Assembly: GCA_963708245.1 (NCBI GenBank)
Contig: OY970201.1
Span: 4,588,001-4,652,000 of the forward strand
Direction: 5' to 3'
Source: CAVYXK01 sp963708245
GTDB lineage: Bacteria > Pseudomonadota > Alphaproteobacteria > Acetobacterales > Acetobacteraceae
DNA length: 64,000 nt
Shown: positions 1 through 8,387 of the stretch, one piece after another
Layout: each line of letters starts with the position of its first letter
Numbering within the stretch: position 1 is the first letter of the stretch
Translations under genes and position numbers: made by a program
Notes under the pieces: generated by a model
Seen by the model: only the letters and a program-made list of their open reading frames with translations
What the model was told of the DNA's origin: nothing
The model's database searches: none

Positions 1-164
1 GCGGTTGTGTCTGGATCTGCGTCATGCTGCTGCAGCTAGTGCTGTTCAGGTTGGACCGCCGCGTTAAGTTGAACATTCTTCGTCTTGGCCTGTTCTGGCA
101 TTTTCTGGACATTGTCTGGATCTGCATCTTTTCGATAGTTTATTTGCAAGGCCTCATTGCATGA
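1..164 (+). CDS. cyoC: Cytochrome bo3 ubiquinol oxidase subunit III, C-terminal end (partial)
   Basis: Only the last 53 residues lie in the window; the gene enters from the left edge in the frame starting at position 3. The end reads FWHFLDIVWICIFSIVYLQG, the conserved last transmembrane helix of haem-copper oxidase subunit III (the WHFxDxVW motif). Subunit III is a membrane component of the terminal ubiquinol oxidase. The stop codon overlaps the cyoD start in an ATGA, as expected for a translationally coupled cyo operon whose cyoA and cyoB would lie further left. Confidence 0.93.
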   Translation, partial: GCVWICVMLLQLVLFRLDRRVKLNILRLGLFWHFLDIVWICIFSIVYLQGLIA

Positions 165-472
165 CATCGCCACTCCAGGAACGCCATGGTCTGGCGATCT
201 ACGGTACAGGCTACGCGTTGGCTCTGCTGCTCACCATCTGTGCCTTTGGGCTCGTCTGGCTGCACCTGCTCGCGCCGGGCTGGTGTCTGGGCGGGGTGCT
301 CGGGCTCGCCTTCCTGCAAGTCATTGTCCATTTCCGCTGCTTCCTGCACATCGATCTGCGTCGGTCTGCGCGGGACGAACTCCACCTGATCCTGTTCTCC
401 AGCCTTATTATCTTGCTGATGACTGGGGGCACTCTGGTAATCCTCTTCAATCTCCGCGCGCGCATGATGTAG
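161..472 (+). CDS. cyoD: Cytochrome bo3 ubiquinol oxidase subunit IV
   Basis: The 103-residue product has three hydrophobic helices (about residues 18-38, 43-63 and 76-97), the topology and length of CyoD. The stretch FLQVIVHFRCFLHID is the family signature in the middle helix. CyoD is a small accessory subunit that helps assemble the haem-copper ubiquinol oxidase in the cytoplasmic membrane. It overlaps cyoC by 4 nt and is the last cyo gene; no cyoE (haem O synthase) follows, since the next gene is a glycoside hydrolase 24 nt downstream. Confidence 0.93.
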   Translation: MTSPLQERHGLAIYGTGYALALLLTICAFGLVWLHLLAPGWCLGGVLGLAFLQVIVHFRCFLHIDLRRSARDELHLILFSSLIILLMTGGTLVILFNLRARMM

Positions 473-496
473 GGCTGGCACTGCCAGAAAGGCACG

Positions 497-2272
497 ATGT
501 CCAAACCCATCGAAGACTATGCACTGATCGGCGACGGCTGCACCGCGGCGCTGGTAGCGCGTGATGGCGCCATCGATTGGTTGTGCCTGCCACGCTTCGA
601 CAGCGACGCATGTTTCGCAGCCCTGCTTGGCGACCACCGGCACGGTTTTTGGCGCATCGCGCCGGAGGCTGCGGCCGACACTACCCGCGCCTACGACGGT
701 GACACGCTTGTGCTCCTCACCGAATTCACCACCGGCTCCGGGCGTACCCGCCTCATCGACTTTATGCCCTTGCGCGAACACGGCGCCTGCACGCTGATGC
801 GCATTGCCGAGGGCATCGAGGGCGAGGTTCCGATGCTGCTCGAATTGCGCTGGCGTTTCGACTACGGCAATCTGCCGCCTTGGCTTCGCGAGACTAACGG
901 CGCCTATGTCGGCGTTGTCGGGCCGGACCGTGTGGTAATCCGCGGCGACGTTCCGGTGGAGCGCGAGGGTGCCACGCTGCGCACCCGATTTACTCTGCAT
1001 ACCGGGGAACGCGTGCGCTTCTGCGCGCAGCATGCCCCCTCACACGAAGACCTGCCATCGCCGCTTGACATTGACGAAGCCCTCGCGCGGACAAAGAAAT
1101 GGTGGCTCAGTTGGATCGCCCAATTCGACCGGCCGACGGATTGGCCGCAAGCGGTCAAGCGCTCGCTGCTCACGCTGAAGGCGCTGACGCATCACCCCAC
1201 CGGGGGCATTGTTGCGGCACCGACGCTTGGCCTGCCGGAGAAGCCGCGCGGAAAGATGAACTGGGACTATCGCTACTGCTGGCTGCGCGACTCGACCTTC
1301 ACCTTGTGTGCGCTTCTTAATGCCGGCTTCAAGGGGGAGGCGAAAGCCTGGCTGCACTGGCTGTTGCGAGCGGTCGCCGGCGAACCGGACCGTATGCGGA
1401 TCATGTACCGCGTGGACGGGGGACGGCATCTGGAGGAATGGGGGGCGTCCTGGCTGCCCGGCTATGATGGGGCGCGACCCGTGCGGATCGGCAATGCCGC
1501 CGCGGGCCAGCGACAGCTCGACGTGTTCGGCGAGGTGATCGATTCTGTGCATCTGGCGGCCCAGGCCGGGCTCGAGCGCAGCAATTGGGGCTTTGAAGTG
1601 GAGCAACGTCTTATCGTGCACGTTGAGAAGATCTGGCGCGAGCCGGATCAGGGAATGTGGGAATCGCGCGGCAAGCCGAAGCACTACGTCTACTCGAAGG
1701 TGATGGCATGGGTTGCCGTCGACCGCTTTCTGCGCCTGCGCGGCATACGTGAGGCATGCGGCGCCAAGCGTGTTGCACAGCTTGAGCACTTGCGCCAGAC
1801 GATGCACGACGAGATTTGTCGCCAGGGTTTTTCCACGAGGCGCAACAGCTTTGGGAAGAGCTACGGTTCAACCACACTCGATGCGAGCCTGCTGCTGCTG
1901 CCGTTGGTGAAGTTTCTGCCGGTTGATGATCCGCGCATGGCGGGCACCATCGACGCCATCGAGAAACATCTCAGCGAAGGCGGCCTGGTGCGCCGGCAGG
2001 AGGCGCCGTGGTTCGGGCCGGAAGAGGGCGCGTTTATTGCGTGTTCGTGCTGGCTGGCCGACTGCATGATCCTCCAGGACCGCCGCAAGGAGGCACGAGC
2101 GGTGTTTGAGCGTGTCCTGACGATAGCCAATGATGTCGGCCTGCTCTCGGAGGAATACCATGCACCGAGTAGTCGGTTGGTGGGCAATTTCCCGCAGGCG
2201 CTCAGTCATTTGGCAGTGGTGAACACGGCACTAAGCCTCTGCGGACCCGTGATGCAGCGAGGCGGCGGCTAA
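497..2272 (+). CDS. Glycoside hydrolase family 15 protein (glucoamylase/trehalase-like)
   Basis: The 591-residue protein has the GH15 bacterial layout: an N-terminal beta-sandwich (about 1-210, beginning with the PIEDYALIGDG motif) followed by an (alpha/alpha)6 barrel. Diagnostic catalytic-domain blocks are WDYRYCWLRDSTFT near residue 255 and EEYHAPSSRLVGNFPQALSH near the C terminus. Family members hydrolyse terminal alpha-glucosidic bonds in maltooligosaccharides or trehalose; which substrate applies here cannot be read from sequence. There is no signal peptide, so a cytosolic role is expected. AAAGG lies upstream of the ATG, 24 nt after cyoD, so it may be co-transcribed with the cyo operon. 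Confidence 0.88.
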   Translation: MSKPIEDYALIGDGCTAALVARDGAIDWLCLPRFDSDACFAALLGDHRHGFWRIAPEAAADTTRAYDGDTLVLLTEFTTGSGRTRLIDFMPLREHGACTLMRIAEGIEGEVPMLLELRWRFDYGNLPPWLRETNGAYVGVVGPDRVVIRGDVPVEREGATLRTRFTLHTGERVRFCAQHAPSHEDLPSPLDIDEALARTKKWWLSWIAQFDRPTDWPQAVKRSLLTLKALTHHPTGGIVAAPTLGLPEKPRGKMNWDYRYCWLRDSTFTLCALLNAGFKGEAKAWLHWLLRAVAGEPDRMRIMYRVDGGRHLEEWGASWLPGYDGARPVRIGNAAAGQRQLDVFGEVIDSVHLAAQAGLERSNWGFEVEQRLIVHVEKIWREPDQGMWESRGKPKHYVYSKVMAWVAVDRFLRLRGIREACGAKRVAQLEHLRQTMHDEICRQGFSTRRNSFGKSYGSTTLDASLLLLPLVKFLPVDDPRMAGTIDAIEKHLSEGGLVRRQEAPWFGPEEGAFIACSCWLADCMILQDRRKEARAVFERVLTIANDVGLLSEEYHAPSSRLVGNFPQALSHLAVVNTALSLCGPVMQRGGG

Positions 2273-2533
2273 CCAAAGTCCACGATGAGCTGCTGGGGTC
2301 CGACTGCCGAGGCGATCGGATACGCGCTGAATCTCTAGGACGCGCACCGCCTAGGAACCTCAAGATGGTCAACAGATGGCAACGAAAACGGCAGCAGGCT
2401 ATCGTCGATCGTGGCGGGTTTGGAAGCGTCCGACTCGGCAAGAGGTTGGCTTTGACCCCCAAATCTCTCCGCCAGTTCAGCTGCTTACGCTACATCCGCC
2501 AGCGAATCCCTGCCCTGCGATGAATAAGGGCGG

Positions 2534-3424
2534 CTAGGCGCGCTTTCCTGACGCCTTCTTGCGAGTTGTGCGGTGTTGCGTGGCGGCCGCCTTGCGTGGC
2601 TGCTGCGCAGCCGGGTGAGGCCCTGCGTTGCGCGCGCCCTCCGCGCCGCGCCCGAGGCTTTGCTTCAACGCCGACATCAGGTCGATCACGTTGTCGCGCC
2701 CTGGTGCCTCCTGCTCCGCCGGTTCAATGCCCTTCCCGGCCAGCTTCGCCGCGATCACCTCTCGCAGCCGCGCTTCGTAGCGATCCTCGAGATCCGACGG
2801 CTCGAACGGGGCGCTCTGCCGCTCAATAAGCTGCATCGCGAGCTTGACCATCTCCTGGTCCGGCTTTTCATGTGCCACGGGCTCAAACAGGTCTTTCGGG
2901 TCGCTGATATCCTGCTTCTCGTGCAGCGTGTACGTCACCATCCCTGCGCCGAATGGCAGGATGGCCACCGTTCGCTCTCGCTGCGAGATCACCACGCGGG
3001 AGAGTGCCGCTCTGCCGGATTTTGAGATTGCCTCGCGCAGCACGGCATAGACATCGCGTCCGGCCTCGCCGTCCGGTGCCAGATAATAGCTGGTGTCGAA
3101 ATAAATCGGCGGGATGCTGCCGGTATCCACGAACTTGTCCACCGTCAGCACGCTCGACGATTCGATCCGGGCTTTCTCGAAATCCTCCGAGTCCAGGATG
3201 ACGTGCCGGTTCTTCTCGAATTCGTAGCCGCGGACGAGTTCGGAGCGGGACAACTCTTCGTCCGTCTCCGCATCCTGGGTGATCATGCGCACGCGATTTC
3301 CCGTCTTCGGATTGATCAGGTGGAAGCGCAGGTCCCCGCGTGCACGGTGCGCCGTGTAGAGCGCGACCGGGCAGGAAACCAAAGCGAGACGCAGATGTCC
3401 GCGCCAGATCGGCCGTGCGGCCAT
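2534..3424 (-). CDS. ku: Ku protein, non-homologous end joining
   Basis: The 296-residue product starts MAARPIWRGHLRLALVSCPV, the typical bacterial Ku start, and carries the Ku core beta-barrel with FDTSYYLAPDGEAG near residue 108. Bacterial Ku homodimers bind double-strand DNA ends and recruit ligase LigD. The C terminus (about residues 245-296) is an Arg/Lys/Ala-rich tail ending KKASGKRA, like the basic DNA-binding extensions of other bacterial Ku proteins. No ligD is present in the window. The gene converges on the GH15 gene across about 260 bp in which I see no gene. Confidence 0.93.
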   Translation of the reverse strand: MAARPIWRGHLRLALVSCPVALYTAHRARGDLRFHLINPKTGNRVRMITQDAETDEELSRSELVRGYEFEKNRHVILDSEDFEKARIESSSVLTVDKFVDTGSIPPIYFDTSYYLAPDGEAGRDVYAVLREAISKSGRAALSRVVISQRERTVAILPFGAGMVTYTLHEKQDISDPKDLFEPVAHEKPDQEMVKLAMQLIERQSAPFEPSDLEDRYEARLREVIAAKLAGKGIEPAEQEAPGRDNVIDLMSALKQSLGRGAEGARNAGPHPAAQQPRKAAATQHRTTRKKASGKRA

Positions 3425-3587
3425 GGCCGTTGCCTTTCATGAGTTGTGCGAAGCCTATGACAGGAAACCACACTGGCGATATTTTGTTTAGAGGCGAGAG
3501 CGAATTTGCCCAAAGATAAGTGTCTCACGAAACGGTGAATACTGCTGGCCCCACAATGCAGCGCGTCACAGGCAAGGTGCCTCACAC

Positions 3588-3840
3588 ATGTTTGAGTCCC
3601 ACCGCACGCCCGACGCAAATCTGCCGGCGAGGCTTGGGGTTTGCGGAGGCGCGTTGCTTGCGCTCGCCGGGTTCGGGTTGGTGGTGGGGCTGGCCCCGCA
3701 CAGACTATAAGCGCAACGACTTCTGGTTCGTCGATCAGACCGTCCCATTCAGCCACGAGCATCATGTCGGTGGCCTGGGTCTCGATTGCCGGTACTGCCA
3801 TATTCGCGTCGAACAGTCGGTGGATAGCGGCACGCCGCCC
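3588..3840 (+). pseudogene. Frameshifted 5' remnant of an ActA-type membrane-anchored multihaem cytochrome c
   Basis: From the ATG at 3588 the first frame gives an N-terminal anchor (about 40 residues with LLALAGFGLVVGLAP) and stops at 3708-3710. In the next frame, from about 3703, the sequence continues RNDFWFVDQTVPFSHEHH and then a CRYCH haem-binding motif, the opening of the multihaem cytochrome subunit of alternative complex III and related molybdopterin-oxidoreductase complexes. Homology ends at about 3840, exactly where the convergent LLM gene ends. The remnant therefore has one frameshift and lacks the rest of the haem-binding region. No other genes of the complex are present. Confidence 0.72.
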
Positions 3841-4908
3841 TCAGGCAGCAATAGTCGCCGATCCCGTCCGGGCGGAGAAATGCGGCATTACCTCGGTGAT
3901 GAACAATTCCAGCGATCGACAGGCGGCGACGTGCGGCAGCCCGAACGACGCGCCATAGCAGAACTGATCAACACCGGCTGCCTCATACTCGATCAGTCGC
4001 GCAATCACCGGGTCCGGCGTCCCAAATACCATCCTATCGAGGACCATATTCGCCTGATCATCGCCGCGGTTTTCTACGGCGTTTGGCTGTTCGGGTGTGA
4101 CGAACCCGTTCAACACCCCTCCGACATTCCGAAACAGGCTGTCGAATTCCCTGTCATGGGCAATCGAGGCCTCGACTGGAGCGCGCCAATCCTCCGCATG
4201 CCGGTAAACGCAGGTACGGCGCAGCATCAGGAATCGTGGGCGCCGTTGCTCGGGAAACCGGGTCATCGTTTCATCGAAGCGTCGGCCCAGAATCCCCACC
4301 TCGGCATGTGGCCGCGACAAAGGCGTGGCCAAGATATTGGCACCTGATCCGATGGCCCAGGCGAACGTATCCGGATCGCGTGCCGCCACCCAGATTGGCG
4401 GATGCGGACGCTGCAGCGGCTTCGGGACCGAGGTGGCGAGCGGAAACTGCCAACGCTCACCCTGATGCTCGGTGTCGCCGCACCACAAAGCCTGAACCAC
4501 CGGCAATATCTCCCGAAGGTAGGCGCCGCCTTGTCGCTGCTCCATACCCCCGGCCATGCGGTCGAACTCATATTGAAATGCGCCGCGCCCAAGCCCGAGC
4601 TCCAGCCGTCCGTCGCTGAATATGTCGAACAGCGCCGCCTCGCCGGCAAGGCGGATCGGGTGCCAGTAAGGAGCAACAACAACCGCGGTGCCGAGCCGAA
4701 GACGTGACGTATGGGCGGCCCAATGCGTCAGGATGGTGAACGGGTTCGGACCAATCGTCAGCTCGATCGCATGGTGCTCGGCCGCCCAGGCGATTTCGAA
4801 CCCACCCTGCTCCGCCATCCGGACCAGCTCCAACGCGTTCCGCGCCACCTGCCGCATGTCCTGGTCCGGATGGCTGCGCTCCATGTTGACGGCGATCGAG
4901 AATTTCAC
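3841..4908 (-). CDS. LLM-class flavin-dependent oxidoreductase (luciferase-like monooxygenase)
   Basis: The 355-residue protein matches the bacterial luciferase-like fold: EHHAIELTIGPNPFTIL near residue 45, LRLGTAVVVAPYWHPIRLA near 70, and the DGRLELGLGRGAFQYEFDRM block near 100, which forms the flavin/substrate pocket. Such enzymes use FMNH2 and O2 to oxidise small organic substrates; this substrate is unknown. The start is GTG at 4908 with GGAGG just upstream. It is the last of a minus-strand run (hydroxyacid dehydrogenase, hydrolase, monooxygenase), 25 nt after the hydrolase gene, so a shared transcript and pathway is likely. Confidence 0.88.
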   Translation of the reverse strand: MKFSIAVNMERSHPDQDMRQVARNALELVRMAEQGGFEIAWAAEHHAIELTIGPNPFTILTHWAAHTSRLRLGTAVVVAPYWHPIRLAGEAALFDIFSDGRLELGLGRGAFQYEFDRMAGGMEQRQGGAYLREILPVVQALWCGDTEHQGERWQFPLATSVPKPLQRPHPPIWVAARDPDTFAWAIGSGANILATPLSRPHAEVGILGRRFDETMTRFPEQRRPRFLMLRRTCVYRHAEDWRAPVEASIAHDREFDSLFRNVGGVLNGFVTPEQPNAVENRGDDQANMVLDRMVFGTPDPVIARLIEYEAAGVDQFCYGASFGLPHVAACRSLELFITEVMPHFSARTGSATIAA

Positions 4909-4933
4909 GCGGAGACCTCCGGACGGTGGGGTA

Positions 4934-5728
4934 TCACGACATCAGAAAGCGAGTAAGCAGTGATCCGACCTGCTGCGGTGCCTCCACCAGGACGCTGTGC
5001 CGTAGTCCAGGCAGGATGTGCAGCTCGGATCCCGAAATCTGTTCGTGCATATACTGGGCCATCCGTGTGTTCGAACCCACATCGCGTTCTCCCGTCACGA
5101 TAAGCGTGCGGTGGCGGATATGGCGCAGGCGGTCGCCAAGATCGCTCATCGAGAACACGGTATAGGCGGCTTTGTAGGATTTTGGATCGTTGCGTTTCAA
5201 CTGCTCCATGCGATCCCGTACCTTCTCGGGATGCGCCTGCACAAAGGCCGGCGTGAACCAGCGTTCCTGCGCAGCGGCCATGATCGCTTCGATTCCCTCA
5301 ATCCGCAAAATCTCCAGCCGCGCACGGACCTTGGCCCGCTCCTCCTCGGTGCGGCCAGCCACCGCGCTGATCAGCGCCAGCCGGTCCACCCGATCGGGAT
5401 GGCTCAGCGCGATCCCCTGCGCGATCAGCCCGCCGAGCGAGAACCCAACCACATGCGCCTTGGCCACACCCGCCGCGTTCATCACATCAAGCACGTCTCG
5501 GATGAAATCATCCAGCGTGCAATCACCCTCGATCCGGCCGGAGCGTCCCTGCCCGCGCAGGTCGAGGCGCAGAACACGAAAGCGCTGCGCGAGACTTGGC
5601 GCAATCTCGTCCCAGCTTGATGAGTCCGCGCCCACCCCGTGGATCAGCATTATGGGCTGGGCGATCCCCTCGTCGCGATAAAACAGCGATGGCGCATCCG
5701 CGCCACGCGCCAGCACAGACTGTGCCAA
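4934..5728 (-). CDS. Alpha/beta hydrolase, 3-oxoadipate enol-lactonase-like
   Basis: The 264-residue product has the alpha/beta-hydrolase order: oxyanion-hole HGVGAD near residue 30, DLRGQGRSG near 56, nucleophile elbow GFSLGG near 95 (catalytic Ser), an acidic residue after GERD near 212, and the catalytic His in LRHSVL near 244. Overall resemblance is to PcaD-type enol-lactonases, but the specific substrate is not determined. TTG at 5728 is the best start because AAGGAG lies 6 nt upstream. It sits between the hydroxyacid dehydrogenase (24 nt upstream) and the LLM monooxygenase (25 nt downstream). Confidence 0.87.
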   Translation of the reverse strand: MAQSVLARGADAPSLFYRDEGIAQPIMLIHGVGADSSSWDEIAPSLAQRFRVLRLDLRGQGRSGRIEGDCTLDDFIRDVLDVMNAAGVAKAHVVGFSLGGLIAQGIALSHPDRVDRLALISAVAGRTEEERAKVRARLEILRIEGIEAIMAAAQERWFTPAFVQAHPEKVRDRMEQLKRNDPKSYKAAYTVFSMSDLGDRLRHIRHRTLIVTGERDVGSNTRMAQYMHEQISGSELHILPGLRHSVLVEAPQQVGSLLTRFLMS

Positions 5729-5751
5729 TCAATTCTCCTTTCGGTTCGACT

Positions 5752-6717
5752 TCAGCGCCATAACGGATCGATCGCCCCCCGCCCGGCCAGCACCGCGGCG
5801 ATGTTGTCGAGCGCTCGGAACCCCATCGCATTGCGCGTCTCCACCGAGCCACTGCCGATATGCGGGGACAAGATCACATTCGGCAGTTCGCGAAAGCGCC
5901 GGTCGTAGTCTGGCTCGGTGCGGAACACATCCAGACCGGCCGCGAACAGATGGCCAGAGGCCAGCGCATCGTAGAGTGCGTCCTCATCCACCAGCCCGCC
6001 CCGCGCGACGTTCACCAGCACCGCGCCTCGCGGCAGCAGCGCCAGGGTCTCGGCGTTGACGATGCGATCGGTAGCAGGCGTAGCTGGCGCGTGCAGGGAA
6101 AGGAATGCGCAGTGCGGCAGCATGTCGCGGAAATCGGCGAAGTACCGCGCGCTCTGCTCCAGCTCGGCCGGCGGCCGATGGCGCGAGTGATACAGCACCT
6201 GCATGTCGAAGCCGCGTGCCCGCCGCGCCATCGCCTGCCCGATCCGACCCATTCCCAGGATGCCGAGGGTCTTACCGCTGACCCGCAGGCCCAACAGATC
6301 GCCCTGCCCGATCCGGCGTCGCCAGCCCGCGCGCATGATCTGGTCGTATTCGTACGCACGCCGCGCCGCAGCCAGCAGCATCATGAAGGCGAAATCGGCG
6401 GTGCAGTCGGTCAGCACGTCGGGCGTGTTCGTTACCACCAAGCCGCGCGCCCGGGCCGCGGCGACGTCGATATGGTCGTAGCCGACGCTGCTGGTGGCGC
6501 CGATCTTCACGCTGGCCGGCAACCGGGCGATCACGTTGGCGGACAGGGCCAGGGTGTTGGCGAACAGCAGCGCCTCGGCGCGGTGCTCGATGGCGGCGCG
6601 CACCACTTCGTCTGGCGACATGTCGTCGTCACCCTCATGCACCAGTGCGTCGAACTCGGCGCGGGCACGCTCCACGACCCCCCGCGCAAGCAGGGCGGCC
6701 ACGACCAGCGATTTCAT
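5752..6717 (-). CDS. D-2-hydroxyacid dehydrogenase (glyoxylate/hydroxypyruvate reductase-like)
   Basis: The 321-residue protein belongs to the D-isomer-specific 2-hydroxyacid dehydrogenases. It shows the NAD(P)-binding GILGMGRIGQAMARRA block (Rossmann GxGxxG) near residue 152, NVARGGLVDEDAL near 235 and the catalytic His in LSPHIGSGSVETRN near 286. It interconverts a 2-oxoacid and its D-hydroxyacid; glyoxylate or hydroxypyruvate are common substrates, but specificity is not readable here. It heads the tightly spaced trio with the hydrolase and LLM monooxygenase. The 266-bp gap upstream holds an interspersed repeat. Confidence 0.9.
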   Translation of the reverse strand: MKSLVVAALLARGVVERARAEFDALVHEGDDDMSPDEVVRAAIEHRAEALLFANTLALSANVIARLPASVKIGATSSVGYDHIDVAAARARGLVVTNTPDVLTDCTADFAFMMLLAAARRAYEYDQIMRAGWRRRIGQGDLLGLRVSGKTLGILGMGRIGQAMARRARGFDMQVLYHSRHRPPAELEQSARYFADFRDMLPHCAFLSLHAPATPATDRIVNAETLALLPRGAVLVNVARGGLVDEDALYDALASGHLFAAGLDVFRTEPDYDRRFRELPNVILSPHIGSGSVETRNAMGFRALDNIAAVLAGRGAIDPLWR

Positions 6718-6740
6718 CCGTCCATCCCCTTTCCCCCACC

Positions 6741-6842
6741 GTCATTGCAAGGAGTGCAGCGGCGGCCGGGCTTGATCCGACCGAGCAATCTCCAGCAGCG
6801 TGCCTGGCTGGCGGGGGATTGCTTCGCTTCACTCGCAATGAC
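6741..6842. repeat. Interspersed palindromic repeat with GTCATTGC/GCAATGAC ends
   Basis: The unit of about 102 bp begins GTCATTGCAAG and ends CTCGCAATGAC, and carries internal GAGCAATC and GGATTGCTTCGCTTC segments. These near-complementary ends and the AGCAATC/GATTGCTTCGC core are the form of a very widespread bacterial intergenic repeat. It lies in the 266-bp gene-free gap between the quinone oxidoreductase and the hydroxyacid dehydrogenase, both minus strand, and would fold into a long stem in the transcript. The remainder of the gap shows nothing else I can name. Confidence 0.7.
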
Positions 6843-6983
6843 GGGTGCTATCGCCGTGAATTCCACCCGCCGAGCATGGCGCGAACGCCGGCCATAGTCA
6901 CGAAAACGCCGCTCGTGCGCCCTGCAATATACGATCGGGCTTTCGTCCGGCTCTGTCGTCGGCTGAATGCCTTCAGCCGCAAT

Positions 6984-7988
6984 TCAGTCCGCGACGCGCA
7001 GCACGATCTTGCCGATATGCGTGCTGCTCTCCATCAGCCGGTGCGCATCTGCCGCCCGGGCGAGCGGGAAGGTCGCGTGGATCACCGGCGCACAACGTCC
7101 TTGGTCCAGCACCGGCCAGACCTTCTCGCGCAACTCGGCGGCGATCGCCCCCTTCTCCGCGGTTGAACGCGGACGCATCGTCGAGCCTGTAATGACCAGG
7201 CGCTTGCGCATCACTGGCATGAAGTCGAAGCCGTCGACCTTCGAGCCTTGCAGGAACGCGATCATCACCAGCCGCCCGTCCATCGCCAGGCAGCGGACGT
7301 TGCGCGTCATATACGGTGCACCGACCATGTCCAGCACCACATCGACGCCCCGCCCATCGGTAATTCGCTTGATCTCCTCAGCGAAATCCTGCGTGCGGTA
7401 GTTGATCGCCGCGGCGCAGCCGAAGCGCCGGCAGGCAGCGCACTTCTCGTCCGAGCCGGCAGTGGCATAGGGTGTCGCGCCGAACTCGCGAGCGAGCTGA
7501 ATGGCCGTCAGGCCGATGCCGGAGGTGCCGCCGTGGATCAGTACGGTCTCGCCTCGCCGCAGCCGACCTGCCTGAAACACATTGGCCCAGACGGTGAAAT
7601 ACGTCTCGGGCAGCGCAGCGGCGCGGATCGCGTCGTAACCGCGCGGCCAGGGCAGGCATTGCGCTACCGGAACGGCGCAATATTCGGCGTAACCGCCGCC
7701 GTTGGCCAGCCCACAGACCTCGTCACCCGGCTTCCAGCCGGCGACATCCGCACCGGTGGCAGCAACCTCGCCGGCGACTTCGAGACCGAGGATCGGGCTG
7801 GCGCCCGGCGGAGGAGGGTAGTTGCCGGCGCGCTGGGCAACGTCCGGACAATTCACCCCCGCCGCGTGCACCCTAATCAACACCTCGTCCGGCTTCGGCA
7901 CCGGCACCGGGCCGACGGCGGGCTTCAGTACCTCGGGCCCGCCGGCGCCTTCTGCGGAGATATAGGTCATGCTCGATGGCAGGCTCAT
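6984..7988 (-). CDS. NAD(P)H-quinone oxidoreductase, PIG3-type zinc-independent MDR protein
   Basis: The 334-residue protein is a medium-chain reductase without the structural zinc cysteines. It shows RVHAAGVNCPDVAQRAGNYP near residue 42, the VLIHGGTSGIGLTAIQLA dinucleotide-binding block near 148 and GRGVDVVLDMVGAPY near 222. This pattern matches PIG3/Qor-type quinone reductases, which use NADPH to reduce quinones or enals. ATG at 7988 is preferred over a TTG two codons upstream because AAAGGAG sits at ideal distance. It is upstream of the hydroxyacid dehydrogenase on the same strand. Confidence 0.88.
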   Translation of the reverse strand: MSLPSSMTYISAEGAGGPEVLKPAVGPVPVPKPDEVLIRVHAAGVNCPDVAQRAGNYPPPPGASPILGLEVAGEVAATGADVAGWKPGDEVCGLANGGGYAEYCAVPVAQCLPWPRGYDAIRAAALPETYFTVWANVFQAGRLRRGETVLIHGGTSGIGLTAIQLAREFGATPYATAGSDEKCAACRRFGCAAAINYRTQDFAEEIKRITDGRGVDVVLDMVGAPYMTRNVRCLAMDGRLVMIAFLQGSKVDGFDFMPVMRKRLVITGSTMRPRSTAEKGAIAAELREKVWPVLDQGRCAPVIHATFPLARAADAHRLMESSTHIGKIVLRVAD

Positions 7989-8049
7989 GCGCAACTCCTT
8001 TACGCGGAACGCGGGGCACGCTCAGCGCCGAATGCCCGGCCGTCAAGCG

Positions 8050-8282
8050 TCAGCCTGGCGTGCCGTGCTGCTGGGCCCCAGGAACCGCCTGCTGTGGGAT
8101 CATCACGCGGTTGTCCTGCACCACTATCTCGGTGTTGCGACAGGCGTTCAGACCGGTCTGGTTCAGGGTATGGCCGTTCTTCGGCGTCACGCTGACAGCG
8201 GCGATGCCGGCGGCTGCTGCGCCGCCCAGGGGGGAACAGCGACGAGCAGCGCCAGACGGCCAAGCGAGAGGGACCGCGGCAT
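8050..8282 (-). pseudogene. Small secreted protein with a frameshift at a 6-base G/C run
   Basis: From ATG at 8282 the first frame gives a signal-peptide-like start (MPRSLSLGRLALLVAV) and stops early. Shifting frame at the CCCCCC run (plus-strand positions near 8230) continues with AAAAGIAAVSVTPKNGHTLN and an Asn/Gln-rich mature part to a stop at 8050-8052. The total length of 233 nt is not a multiple of three, so the frame is broken. The composite would be an exported protein of about 77 residues of unknown function with one Cys. A sequencing error in the homopolymer would give the same picture. Confidence 0.45.
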
Positions 8283-8387
8283 GGTGGGCTCCTTCGTTGC
8301 TGCAACGAGGCAGGAACCCGACAAGCGGCGGTGCAGCGTCAGCGGGCGGCGATCAGGTATACGTGACCCGAGCGCCTTGACATCGCA

